Origin: Nocardioides pini | Lineage (GTDB): Bacteria > Actinomycetota > Actinomycetes > Propionibacteriales > Nocardioidaceae | Assembly: GCF_026712185.1 (NCBI RefSeq) | Contig: NZ_JAPPUX010000001.1 | Coordinates: forward strand, 62,001-126,000 | DNA length: 64,000 nucleotides | Direction of reading: 5' to 3' | In this document: positions 56,959 through 64,000 of the stretch, one piece after another | Position numbering within the stretch: the stretch's first letter is position 1 | Layout: each line of letters starts with the position of its first letter | The notes under the pieces: generated by a model | What the model was told of the DNA's origin: nothing | Database searches by the model: none | Seen by the model: the letters and a program-made list of their open reading frames with translations, nothing else | Program-made: the position numbers and the translations under genes

Positions 56959-57921
56959 TCAACCGATGCTCCGACCGCGAGCCCGGAGCACTCCGCGGAT
57001 TCGCGCCGCAAGCAGCTCGGGGCGGCCGAGGTCCGACCACGTGACCCGGATGCAGGTCCAGCCGGTCAGCAGGCACACGAGCTCCTCGCGCTTCTTCTCC
57101 CGCATCAGGAACTCCTCGAGAGTCTCGCCCTCGCGTCGGTGCAGCTCGTACTTGATGCGCCCGTCGAACTCGACGAACACCTCGAGCTCCGGCCATGCGA
57201 AGTCGGTGCGAGCGACGAGCCGACCGCGCTCGTCGCGGATCTCCATCTGAGGCTCGGGCACCGGCAACCCGTGCCGATGGACGACGAACCAGAATCGATC
57301 CTCGCCCACTGACTCCAGCCGGCCGTCGGCCATGCGTAGGACGAGGTTCGCGGTGAGTCTGCCGGGCCAGTAGGCATGGTCCCGCATCTGCTTACGGAAG
57401 TCGTCGATGGTCATCGCGCCCATGTGCAGGAGCCTGTTGACCGCGACGAGCCCCGCCTCGACGCCGACCACGGTCGTCAGCTCGAACGCCGCCCTGGCCG
57501 CTGTGCTGATGGGCACGCCGTTGAGCACTTCGGTGTCACCCGGCCCGATCAGGCCGCGATGGGGCACCCAGTCGTCCTGTCGGCGTCCGGCACGCTCGGG
57601 TTGTTCACGCGTGGTGTGGACGACGTCGAGGGGCACACCCCAGAGCGGAACGCCGCGCTCGACCAACGACGACACGTGGGTCAGGACAGTCGCCTCGTGG
57701 GCCCTTGCCAGCACCGCGCGCGCCCGCAGGCGGTGCTGGTCCTCGGCGCTGCAGGCCTCCCAGACGTCGTACGGCACGTAGGCGCCGTACCGGACGCGAT
57801 GCAGTCGTCGCGTCCTCACCAGACAGTCGATCTGCGTGTCGGTCATGCCGTCGGAGAGCAGCTCGCGACGGAGGCGCACGACTCCTGTCAGGTCGCGGGG
57901 CTTCGCAGGCGGTCGGTTCAT
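56959..57921 (-). CDS. AbiEi-like N-terminal domain fused to a PD-(D/E)xK-like (DUF559-type) domain
   Basis: 320 residues. The N-terminal part (VRLRRELLSDGMTDTQIDCL, VRTRRLHRVRYGAYVPYDVW) resembles the AbiEi antitoxin domain. The C-terminal part (ARTDFAWPELEVFVEFDGRI, KKREELVCLLTGWTCIRVTW) has the D...E-x-D spacing of the DUF559/Vsr-like nuclease fold. No adjacent AbiEii-type toxin. Such orphan fusions are common in Actinobacteria and their function is unsettled. Bracketed by inward-facing copies 2 and 3 of the palindromic element. The ATG (MNRPPAKP) lacks a strong ribosome site. Confidence 0.8.
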   Translation of the reverse strand: MNRPPAKPRDLTGVVRLRRELLSDGMTDTQIDCLVRTRRLHRVRYGAYVPYDVWEACSAEDQHRLRARAVLARAHEATVLTHVSSLVERGVPLWGVPLDVVHTTREQPERAGRRQDDWVPHRGLIGPGDTEVLNGVPISTAARAAFELTTVVGVEAGLVAVNRLLHMGAMTIDDFRKQMRDHAYWPGRLTANLVLRMADGRLESVGEDRFWFVVHRHGLPVPEPQMEIRDERGRLVARTDFAWPELEVFVEFDGRIKYELHRREGETLEEFLMREKKREELVCLLTGWTCIRVTWSDLGRPELLAARIRGVLRARGRSIG

Positions 57922-57991
57922 GCGCGACGTCTGCCCGCTGACGACGACGGTCACGCACGGTCGTCGGGATCTGTGGACAACCGTCGGTCGG

Positions 57992-58069
57992 GGGTGCGCA
58001 CCCGAGTTTCGGGCTTCGCGTCCGAGATCCGTACCTCGAAGCAAGGCGGTCACCGGATATCCGGTGACC
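57992..58069 (-). repeat. Tripartite palindromic element, copy 3 (reverse orientation)
   Basis: C: GGGTGCGCACCC perfect palindrome at 57992-58003, then GAGTT. B: 58013-58042, diverged in the middle but with outer arms GCTTCG...CGAAGC, which pair perfectly although they differ from GCTTAC...GTAAGC of the other copies. A: perfect 22-bp palindrome 58048-58069. Lies in a divergent intergenic region, unlike the other copies. Confidence 0.85.
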
Positions 58070-58087
58070 CCGCTGCAGCCGCACATA

Positions 58088-58107
58088 GAACTACATCGTT
58101 GTAGTTC
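58088..58107. promoter_or_regulatory. Inverted repeat, candidate operator of the NlpC/P60 gene
   Basis: GAACTACA-TCGT-TGTAGTTC, perfect 8-bp arms, 134 bp upstream of the NlpC/P60 start in an unusually AT-rich stretch. Possibly a transcription factor site. Confidence 0.4.
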
Positions 58108-58190
58108 GCAAGTCGACACGCCGGGCGATGGTGAAAAAGTTGAGGAAACTGTTCCTTGTGTGACCAAAGTTCACTAACGTGCCTCGAGTT

Positions 58191-58218
58191 GCCCGTGCGA
58201 AGGGGAAGTCGCACGGGC
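58191..58218 (+). promoter_or_regulatory. Leader stem-loop before the NlpC/P60 gene
   Basis: GCCCGTGCGA and TCGCACGGGC form a perfect 10-bp stem with loop AGGGGAAG, 22 bp before the GTG start. The loop carries an extra Shine-Dalgarno-like AGGGG. The sequence does not match the c-di-AMP riboswitch seen before related cell-wall hydrolase genes. Confidence 0.45.
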
Positions 58219-58240
58219 CCGAGACCACCAGGGGAGCCCC

Positions 58241-59860
58241 GTGCCCGTCGCAGCACCGCAGGACCGCGAGCCGCAGCGGCGTACGACGTCGCGCTGGGCG
58301 AGCGCGGTCGTCCTCGTCGCCGGGCTGGCCATCGGCGGCGGCCACGCGGCGTACGCCGATGGTGACCCCACACCCAGCAAGTCCGACGTCGCCGCTGCGA
58401 GGGACCGCGCCGACGCGAAGGGACGCGACGTCGCCGCGGTGCAGGCCGACCTGATCCGCGCCGACCTCGCGCTCGAGACCGCCGGCGACCGGGCCGCGCA
58501 GGCTGCGGAGGCGTGGAACGGCGCCCGGTGGCGAGCCGAGCAGGCCCGGGCCGACGCCGACGAGGCCGACGAGGCCGCGGAGACGGCCCGTGAGGACGTC
58601 GAGTCACAGCGCGAGCTCTACGCCGCCACGGTGGTGCAGTCCTACGAGGACGCCACCCAGGTGCAGGGGCTGGCAGCGGTCGTCGAGGCCGACGGCATCG
58701 AGTCGCTGGTCGACCGCACGGTGACGATGGGCAACACCTCGGACGCGCTGAACCACCAGTACGACGCCTTCCTCGCCTCGTCGGCCGTCGCCGACGTCAC
58801 CGCGTCGACCGCCGCCCAGGCATCAGAGCGAGCTGCGGCGGCCGAGGCCGAGGCCGAGGCTGCGTACGACGCCGCCGCTGCCGCGGAGGCCGCCGCCGGA
58901 GCGGAGGCGCAGTCGGTGTCCGCCACCAAGGCCGACCTCATCGCCGAGCTCGCCGAGCTCGAGGGGATCAGCGTCCGCCTGGCCGAGAAGCGGCAGTCCG
59001 CACTGGAGCGTGAGGCCGCGGAGGCTGCCGCGGCAGCAGCCCAGGCCGAGGCACAGGCCCAGGCGGAGGCAGAGGCGGAGGCAGAGGCCCAGGCTCAGGC
59101 AGCGGCACAGGGCCAGCAGGAGCAGGCCGAGCAGGAGCAGCCGACGCCGACGCCGTCCGCGCCCGCGACGCCGACACCCACGGTTACGTCCACACCCACG
59201 GTCACGCCGACCCCCACGGCGGCGCCGACACCGACTCCGCCCCCGACGCCGCCCCCGACGCCGACCCCGTCGTCGACACCGACTCCGGTCGATACCCCGA
59301 GCGCGACGCCGACCCCGACGGCGGCGCCGACGCCCACACAGAGCCCCACAACGACGACGACGCCCTCGCAGAGCCCGACAGCAACGCCGACACCCACTCC
59401 CGCGCCGACCCCAGCCCCGACCCCGGAGCCCGCTCCGACGGAGCCGCCGACCCCGACGCCCACTCCGCCCCCGACGCCCACTCCGCCGCCGGTGGCGACC
59501 GGTGCCGCGGCCGCGATCTCGTTCGCCACCGCGCAGATCGGTGAGCCGTACAAGTGGGGCGCCGCGGGCCCGAGCGCCTGGGACTGCTCGGGGCTCACCT
59601 CCGGAGCCTGGGCCTCCGCCGGCAAGGCGCTGCCCCACTACTCCGTCGCGCAGTACACGCAGTCCACCAAGATCACCGCCGCCCAGCTCGCGCCGGGCGA
59701 CCTCGTCTTCTGGGGATCGTCCAGCAACCCGAGCTCGATCTACCACGTCGCCCTCTACGTCGGCGACGGCCAGATCATCCATGCCCCGCGTACGGGCCGG
59801 CCGGTGAGCCGGGAGTCGATGTACTACTGGCGGGCGCCGAACTTCTTCGCCCGCCCCTGA
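58241..59860 (+). CDS. Secreted coiled-coil NlpC/P60 cell-wall hydrolase
   Basis: 539 residues. A signal peptide (about 1-40; [21 protein letters not shown]) is followed by a long Ala/Glu-rich coiled coil (about 45-295), a Pro/Thr repeat linker (about 298-420) and a C-terminal NlpC/P60 domain (about 423-539). The catalytic triad is visible: Cys449 (WDCSGLT), His502 ([11 protein letters not shown]) and His514 (IIHAPRTG). It cleaves peptide stems of peptidoglycan, usually D-Glu-mDAP type bonds, outside the membrane; the coil resembles FtsEX-regulated RipC/PcsB proteins. Start GTG with AGGGGAGCCCC just upstream. Confidence 0.92.
   Translation: MPVAAPQDREPQRRTTSRWASAVVLVAGLAIGGGHAAYADGDPTPSKSDVAAARDRADAKGRDVAAVQADLIRADLALETAGDRAAQAAEAWNGARWRAEQARADADEADEAAETAREDVESQRELYAATVVQSYEDATQVQGLAAVVEADGIESLVDRTVTMGNTSDALNHQYDAFLASSAVADVTASTAAQASERAAAAEAEAEAAYDAAAAAEAAAGAEAQSVSATKADLIAELAELEGISVRLAEKRQSALEREAAEAAAAAAQAEAQAQAEAEAEAEAQAQAAAQGQQEQAEQEQPTPTPSAPATPTPTVTSTPTVTPTPTAAPTPTPPPTPPPTPTPSSTPTPVDTPSATPTPTAAPTPTQSPTTTTTPSQSPTATPTPTPAPTPAPTPEPAPTEPPTPTPTPPPTPTPPPVATGAAAAISFATAQIGEPYKWGAAGPSAWDCSGLTSGAWASAGKALPHYSVAQYTQSTKITAAQLAPGDLVFWGSSSNPSSIYHVALYVGDGQIIHAPRTGRPVSRESMYYWRAPNFFARP
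59136..59500 (+). repeat. Proline/threonine-coding low-complexity linker
   Basis: About 120 codons that are mainly Pro and Thr with some Ala, Ser and Val, built on CCGACGCC-like units. This encodes the flexible wall-spanning linker of the NlpC/P60 protein and is prone to length change. Confidence 0.85.
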
Positions 59861-59938
59861 GGTTCGCACCCGAGTTACGTGCTTACAGGTGGAGATCTCT
59901 ACCTTTAAGCAGGTCGGTCACCGGATATCCGGTGACCG
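59861..59938 (-). repeat. Tripartite palindromic element, copy 4 (reverse orientation)
   Basis: C: GGT-TCGC-ACC at 59861-59870, starting at the base after the NlpC stop. B: 59881-59910, palindrome with two mismatched pairs (arm GCTTACAGGTGGAGA). A: perfect 24-bp palindrome 59915-59938. Ends 19 bp before the convergent sulfotransferase stop, so it separates two 3' ends. Confidence 0.9.
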
Positions 59939-59957
59939 CGAGCCAGCGACGGCCGCC

Positions 59958-60836
59958 TCAGCGGACCTTCCGCGCGAAGCGGGCGGCGAGCTCGCCGGGG
60001 TCGAGCTGCCCGTCGAGGATGAGGCGGGTGGGCCAGGCGGAGGTGTCGATGTCGGAGAGCTCCTCGAAGAGCGCGAGGTCCTTGGCGTAGACCTCGGCGA
60101 CGTGGGCGAGGTCGTCGGCGGTCGGCGCGGTGCCCGGGACCTGCTCGGCGCCGGCGTGCCAGTTCTGCAGCGGCGGCACGCGCTCGAAGCGGGGCAGGTC
60201 GAGGAAGTCGGTCGTGCGGTCGACGGTGGCCGGGAAGTCCGCGAGCATCGCGCGCAGCTCGAGCAGCAGCCACTGCCGGCGGTCGAAGAGCTCGAAGCCG
60301 CGCTGGAGCTGCTCGCCGTAGAACCCGCGCGCCAGGCCGGTCATGTGCCGCCACCGCATGGTGCGTACGACGGCGGGGTCGGGCACCTCGTCCGGCAGCG
60401 AGGTGTGCGGCCACTCGGTGAGGAAGTCGGGCCAGTCGGGCCAGGCGAGGTTGCGCGAGCGCAGCATCACCCAGTGCGAGAACAGTCGCTCGAGCGGATC
60501 GCGGAACACGGCGACGAGCGGCATGTCGGGCTTGTAGTCGCGCATCCGCTCGAGCGCGTGGGGCCAGTAGAGGTAGGTGGGCGAGGCGTCGCCGAGCAGC
60601 CGGTGCACGCGGGCGCGACGCGGCGCGGTGTAGTCGCGGGCGTGGTCCGGCGCCGACCAGTCGACGGTCTCGTCGTCGAAGTAGTGCCGCTCCTTGTCGG
60701 GCGCCTGGCACACGAGCCGGTGCTGGTTCAGCGTCACCGCGAGCGTCGACGTACCACCCTTCTGCACCCCGACGACGGCGAAGTTGTAGGCCATCGAGCC
60801 CAGGTCGCCCGGAGGGGTGGCATCCGACACGTTCAT
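59958..60836 (-). CDS. PAPS-dependent sulfotransferase domain protein
   Basis: 292 residues. The 5'-phosphosulfate-binding loop is VGVQKGGTSTLAVTL near residue 25 and the 3'-phosphate loop is VAVFRDPLERLFSHWVMLRS; SPTYLYWPHALERM lies between. This is the layout of heparan/chondroitin-type and bacterial Stf sulfotransferases, which transfer sulfate from PAPS to a hydroxyl of a sugar or lipid. Acceptor unknown. No signal peptide. The ATG (MNVSDATPPG) is fixed by the leaderless -10; a later in-frame ATG (MAYNF) is the alternative. Confidence 0.88.
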   Translation of the reverse strand: MNVSDATPPGDLGSMAYNFAVVGVQKGGTSTLAVTLNQHRLVCQAPDKERHYFDDETVDWSAPDHARDYTAPRRARVHRLLGDASPTYLYWPHALERMRDYKPDMPLVAVFRDPLERLFSHWVMLRSRNLAWPDWPDFLTEWPHTSLPDEVPDPAVVRTMRWRHMTGLARGFYGEQLQRGFELFDRRQWLLLELRAMLADFPATVDRTTDFLDLPRFERVPPLQNWHAGAEQVPGTAPTADDLAHVAEVYAKDLALFEELSDIDTSAWPTRLILDGQLDPGELAARFARKVR

Positions 60837-60849
60837 CGCGGTGAACCTA
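60834..60849 (-). promoter_or_regulatory. Leaderless promoter of the sulfotransferase gene
   Basis: On the minus strand TAGGTT (60849-60844), 7 nt, then ATG at 60836. Shares the 36-bp gap with the divergent acyl-CoA oxidase promoter. Confidence 0.55.
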
Positions 60850-60859
60850 CAGGGGTGGC

Positions 60860-60875
60860 TACCTTTGGCGACATG
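60860..60875 (+). promoter_or_regulatory. Leaderless promoter of the acyl-CoA oxidase-like gene
   Basis: TACCTT (60860-60865), 7 nt, then ATG. Its -35 region would lie over the start of the divergent sulfotransferase. Confidence 0.55.
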
Positions 60876-62936
60876 GCCACCGACCAGGTTCCGCCCATCG
60901 TCGACGAGCTGCCCACGCCCGTGCCGGAGACGGCCCCGGCCCGCGTGGAGGACGACGCGGTGCACGCCGACGACTCGGGCTACCGGCAGCCGGAGGTCGA
61001 CGTCGACGCGCTGCGCACCCTCCTCGACGGCCGCTACCGCGAGGTCCGCGACCTCGTCCGCGACAACCTCGCGGAGCACGCCCAGATCCTGCTCGACCAG
61101 GAGCAGATGAGCACGGCCGACTTCCGAGAGCGCGTCAAGGACGTCGTCGTGATGATGGCCGCGACCGGGCAGACCGGCATGGGCTTCCCCGAGGAGTACG
61201 GCGGTGGCGGCGACATCGGCGCCTCCATCGCCGCGTTCGAGACCCTCGCCCTCGGCGACCTGTCGGTGCTGGTGAAGGTCGGCGTGCAGTTCGGCCTGTT
61301 CGGCGGCGCGATCCTCCAGCTCGGCACGAAGACCCACCACGACGCCTACCTCGCCGACCTCGTCAGCGGCCGCACGATGGGCTGCTTCGCGATGACCGAG
61401 AGCGGCCACGGCTCCAACGTGCAGGCCCTCGGCACCGTGGCGACGTACGACGCCGAGGCGCAGGAGTTCGTCATCACGACGCCCGACGACGCGAGCCGCA
61501 AGGACTACATCGGCAACGCGGCGGCCCACGCCGAGCTGGCCGTCGTCTTCGCGCAGCTCGAGGTCGGCGGCGAGCGCCACGGCGTGCACGCCTTCGTCGT
61601 GCCGGTCCGCGAGGACGGCCGGGTGCTCGACGGCGTCCGCATCGAGGACTGCGGTCCCAAGATGGGCCTCAACGGCGTCGACAACGGACGCATCTGGTTC
61701 GACGGCGTCCGCGTGCCGCGCACGGCCCTTCTCAACCAGTTCGCCGAGGTGACGCCCGAGGGTCGCTACCTCTCGCCGATCGACAATCCCAACAAGCGGT
61801 TCTTCACGATGCTCGGCACCCTGGTCCAGGGCCGGGTGTGCGTCGGCGGCGCCGGCATCAACGCCTCGAAGGTGGCGCTCGCGATCGCCACCCGCTACGC
61901 CGTGCGCCGCCGCCAGTTCGAGGCCACGTCGCCCGACGAGGAGCAGGTGCTCCTCGACTACGGCATGCACCAGCGCCGCCTGCTGCCGCTGGTCGCCCGG
62001 ACGTACGCCCTCCACTTCGCGCAGGAGGTCGTGGCCGGGCAGCTGCACGAGGTGTTCTCCGGGCCCGGGCCGACCGAGCCGGGTAGCGACGAGCACGCCC
62101 GGCGGATGCTGGAGTCGCGCGCTGCCGGCACCAAGGCCCTCGGCACCTGGCACGCCACCCGCACCATCCAGGAGTGCCGCGAGGCGTGCGGTGGTGCGGG
62201 CTACCTCAGCGAGAACCGGTTCGCGGCGCTGAAGGCCGACACCGACGTCTTCACGACCTTCGAGGGCGACAACCACGTCCTGCTCCAGCTGGTCGCCAAG
62301 GGCCTGCTCACCGACTACGCCGGCGAGTTCGAGGAGATGGACCAGCTCGGCATGGCCCGCTTCGTCGCCGGCCTGGCCGTCGAGACCGTCGTCGAGCGGA
62401 CCGCGGTGCACAAGCTCGTCCAGTCGGTGCGCGACCTGCTGCCCGGCGGCGACACCTGGGACCAGGAGGCGGGCCTCCTCGACCCCAACTACCAGCTGGC
62501 GATGCTGCGCTTCCGCGAGGAGCACATGATCGGCGGCGTCGCGCGACGGCTCAAGCGAGGCATCGACCAGGGGGCGAACCCCGGTGCGGTGTTCTCCCGC
62601 GTGCAGGACCACGTCATCGCCGCCGCCCGCGCCCACACCGAGCGGCTCGTGCTCGAGGCCTTCGTCGCGAAGACCGCCGCCCTCCCCGACGGCGACCTCA
62701 AGGTCGCGCTCAACCTGCTGTGCGACCTGCACGCCCTCAGCACGATCGAGGCCGACCGGGCCTGGTTCATGGAGCACGGACGCCTCTCCAGCGCCCGATC
62801 CAAGGCGATCAGCCGCGAGGTCAACGCGCTGTGCCGCAAGGTGCGGCCGCTGGCGGTCGACCTCGTCGACGCGTTCGGCGTGCCGGACGAGATGCTGCGC
62901 AGCCCCGAGCTCCTGACGTGGGGAGGCGGAGGATGA
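60873..62936 (+). CDS. Acyl-CoA dehydrogenase/oxidase, ACOX-like
   Basis: 687 residues, far longer than the 380-residue acyl-CoA dehydrogenases and close to acyl-CoA oxidases. FAD-binding block MTESGHGSNVQALGTVATYD, the middle beta domain (PKMGLNGVDNGRIWFDGVRV), and the catalytic Glu region TDVFTTFEGDNHVLLQLVAK (the TxEGxN motif of ACOX). The C-terminal roughly 180 residues form the extra helical domain of oxidases. It oxidises acyl-CoA to enoyl-CoA using O2 or another acceptor. Leaderless start. Its stop overlaps the small hydrolase start (ATGA). Confidence 0.9.
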   Translation: MATDQVPPIVDELPTPVPETAPARVEDDAVHADDSGYRQPEVDVDALRTLLDGRYREVRDLVRDNLAEHAQILLDQEQMSTADFRERVKDVVVMMAATGQTGMGFPEEYGGGGDIGASIAAFETLALGDLSVLVKVGVQFGLFGGAILQLGTKTHHDAYLADLVSGRTMGCFAMTESGHGSNVQALGTVATYDAEAQEFVITTPDDASRKDYIGNAAAHAELAVVFAQLEVGGERHGVHAFVVPVREDGRVLDGVRIEDCGPKMGLNGVDNGRIWFDGVRVPRTALLNQFAEVTPEGRYLSPIDNPNKRFFTMLGTLVQGRVCVGGAGINASKVALAIATRYAVRRRQFEATSPDEEQVLLDYGMHQRRLLPLVARTYALHFAQEVVAGQLHEVFSGPGPTEPGSDEHARRMLESRAAGTKALGTWHATRTIQECREACGGAGYLSENRFAALKADTDVFTTFEGDNHVLLQLVAKGLLTDYAGEFEEMDQLGMARFVAGLAVETVVERTAVHKLVQSVRDLLPGGDTWDQEAGLLDPNYQLAMLRFREEHMIGGVARRLKRGIDQGANPGAVFSRVQDHVIAAARAHTERLVLEAFVAKTAALPDGDLKVALNLLCDLHALSTIEADRAWFMEHGRLSSARSKAISREVNALCRKVRPLAVDLVDAFGVPDEMLRSPELLTWGGGG

Positions 62937-63508
62937 CCGTCGGGGGCCTGCCGACCCGCTGGGAGCCCGCCGGCGACAGCCGCGGGGTGGCGCTGGTCCT
63001 GCCGGGCCGCGCCTACTCGCCGAGCGCGCCGCTGCTGGAGTTCGCCCGGAGGGCGCTGCTGCAGCACGGCTTCGCCGTCCAGCAGCTGTGGTGGGACGCG
63101 GAGTCCCGCGGCGAGGAGGACCCCGAGCAGTGGGTACGCCGCCACGTGGCAGCCGCCCACGCCGGGGAGGACGCCGACCACGTGCTCGTGGTCGGCAAGT
63201 CGCTCGGCACCCGCGCCGCGTCGTACGCCGCCGAGCGCGGCCTCGACGCGGTCTGGCTCACCCCGCTGCTGGTCGACCCGGTGGTGGCCGAGGCGATCGC
63301 GGCCAACGCCGGCCGGCAGCTGCTGGTGGGCGGCCTGGCCGACGAGCTCTGGGACCCCGCCGTCGCCCAGGAGCTCGCCGACAACGGGTGCGACGTGCTG
63401 ACCGTCGCCGACGCCGACCACGCCATGGGCACCGACGACGCGGTCCGCACCGCCGAGATCCACCTCGAGGTCGCCCGCGCCGTCGACACGTTCCTCGCCG
63501 GTCTCTGA
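62933..63508 (+). CDS. Small alpha/beta hydrolase (KANL3/Tex30-like)
   Basis: 191 residues, shorter than typical hydrolases. A strand-turn (ALVLPGRAYSPSAP) is followed by the nucleophile elbow VVGKSLGTRAASYAAE, an acidic turn LLVGGLADELWDP, and the His in VADADHAMGTDD. This small-fold group (KANL3/Tex30-like) is widespread in bacteria and uncharacterised. It is coupled to the acyl-CoA oxidase by a 4-base overlap and followed after one base by a methyltransferase, so the three are probably co-expressed; a thioesterase role is one idea only. Confidence 0.82.
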   Translation: MTVGGLPTRWEPAGDSRGVALVLPGRAYSPSAPLLEFARRALLQHGFAVQQLWWDAESRGEEDPEQWVRRHVAAAHAGEDADHVLVVGKSLGTRAASYAAERGLDAVWLTPLLVDPVVAEAIAANAGRQLLVGGLADELWDPAVAQELADNGCDVLTVADADHAMGTDDAVRTAEIHLEVARAVDTFLAGL

Positions 63509-63509
63509 G

Positions 63510-64000
63510 ATGCCCGGCCCGCGCCGCCTCGTCGGGGCCTGGAGCGAGGACCCGCTCTGGGCCAGGGTCTACCCGGTCCTCGTCGACCACCCCGTGCTGG
63601 GCGCCCCGCTGTGGCGGCTCGGACTGGGCACCGACATCACCCGGCTCCACGCCGCGGCAGCCGAGATCGGCGAGCTGCCCGACGGGGCGCGGGTGCTCGA
63701 CGTGCCGTCCGGCAGCGGGGTCGCCCTGCGCGGCCTGCGCCCGGGCGCGCACGTCGACCTCGTCGCGGCCGACATCTCCCCGCGGATGCTCGAACGCTCG
63801 GAGGCGGCCGCACGACACCAGGGCGTGAGCGACCAGGTCACCACCGCGCTGGCCGACGTCGGGGCGCTGCCCTTCGCGGACGGCACGTTCGACCTGGTGG
63901 TCTCCTTCACCGGGCTCCACGTCTTCCCCGACCCGCACCGCGCGATCACCGAGATGGTGCGTGTGCTGGCGCCCGGGGGCGCCATCAGCGGGAGCGCGCT
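63510..64000 (+). CDS. Class I SAM-dependent methyltransferase (3' part outside window)
   Basis: The first 163 residues of a class I methyltransferase. Motif I is ARVLDVPSGSGVALRGL, with a proline where many have glycine or cysteine; motif II acidic strand is LVAADISPRMLERS; the later blocks ALADVGALPFADGTFDLVVS and EMVRVLAPGG are the Methyltransf_11 signature. The substrate domain is cut by the window edge. Starts one base after the hydrolase stop. Substrate unknown. Confidence 0.85.
   Translation, partial: MPGPRRLVGAWSEDPLWARVYPVLVDHPVLGAPLWRLGLGTDITRLHAAAAEIGELPDGARVLDVPSGSGVALRGLRPGAHVDLVAADISPRMLERSEAAARHQGVSDQVTTALADVGALPFADGTFDLVVSFTGLHVFPDPHRAITEMVRVLAPGGAISGSA

Larger units (their letters stand above)
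57922..58240. other. 319-bp divergent intergenic region with several structures, no gene
   Basis: From left to right: a TTGTCCACA-like DnaA box (minus strand, 57972-57980), element copy 3, an 8-bp inverted repeat GAACTACA...TGTAGTTC, an A-rich stretch (GGTGAAAAAGTTGAGGAAAC), and a 10-bp stem-loop just before the NlpC ribosome site. No open frame with protein character. Confidence 0.6.

Noticed and set aside
56880..58069. Composite transposon or insertion sequence
   Set aside because: No transposase is present, and I saw no target-site duplication. The arrangement is reported only as a possible mobile-like layout.
58108..58240. c-di-AMP (ydaO-type) riboswitch before the NlpC/P60 gene
   Set aside because: The region is too short and lacks the conserved blocks of that riboswitch; only one simple stem-loop is visible.
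1..64000. tRNA or rRNA genes
   Set aside because: No cloverleaf with CCA-type end or conserved rRNA segment was recognised by eye; a tRNAscan run would be decisive.

Overview
The window is very GC-rich, densely packed actinobacterial chromosome. Several signs point to the Nocardioidaceae, Nocardioides-like (inference from gene content; no rRNA or other marker is present): an F420-dependent glucose-6-phosphate dehydrogenase, ANTAR and GAF-ANTAR regulators, a SigB/SigF-type sigma factor, small Actinobacteria-type membrane proteins, fused isobutyryl-CoA mutase, many GTG starts, 4-base ATGA/GTGA gene overlaps, and many apparently leaderless promoters (TAnnnT, then 6-8 nt, then the start codon). 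I found no tRNA, rRNA, CRISPR array, prophage or transposase gene.

Layout. 1-5.1 kb (minus): six cistrons joined by 4-base overlaps, coding for four glycosyltransferases of different families, an SRPBCC protein and a CrtI/PYROXD2-like flavoenzyme. 5.2-12.3 kb: stress and signalling genes, namely GAF-ANTAR, ANTAR, an AraC-type regulator, a SigF-like sigma factor, fgd, two small membrane proteins and a membrane PAS-SpoIIE phosphatase. 12.7-20.6 kb: an amine/semialdehyde catabolic locus (amine-oxidase-like flavoenzyme, class III aminotransferase, CoA-acylating semialdehyde dehydrogenase, PucR regulator, cupin, aminobutyraldehyde-type dehydrogenase). 20.6-23.9 kb: single genes, including a SurA-like lipoprotein. 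23.4-33.2 kb: a GntR-controlled locus with a DJ-1/PfpI protein, alpha/beta hydrolase, iron alcohol dehydrogenase, aldehyde dehydrogenase and a sugar-type ABC importer with two different ATPases. 33.2-35.6 kb: a divergent MASE1 histidine kinase and stand-alone receiver. 35.8-44 kb: a 2718-residue secreted protein with 22 Ig-like repeats and a C-terminal RTX region. 44-48.6 kb: icmF, marR and a BtuF-like protein. 48.7-51.9 kb: a degenerate, truncated aldehyde dehydrogenase and a three-gene operon. 51.9-55.8 kb: a TPP riboswitch and thiamine ABC importer. 55.8-64 kb: an Aur1-like PAP2 enzyme, an AbiEi/nuclease-like protein, a coiled-coil NlpC/P60 hydrolase, a sulfotransferase, an acyl-CoA oxidase-like enzyme, a small hydrolase and the start of a methyltransferase.

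The most unusual structure is a roughly 75-82 bp element present four times between 47.2 and 59.9 kb and not noticed elsewhere in the window. It has three successive palindromes: A is a 20-28 bp perfect palindrome centred on GGATATCC, B is a 30-36 bp palindrome centred on AGATCT, and C is a short GGGT...ACCC hairpin. The two left copies and the two right copies point toward each other, and the inner pair brackets the AbiEi/nuclease-like gene. One copy carries paired, compensating changes in the outer arms of B. Other points of interest are the cysteine-paired 22-repeat RTX protein, the two-ATPase importer with one degenerate H-loop, the shared candidate GntR operator, and the back-to-back leaderless promoters in a 36-bp gap.
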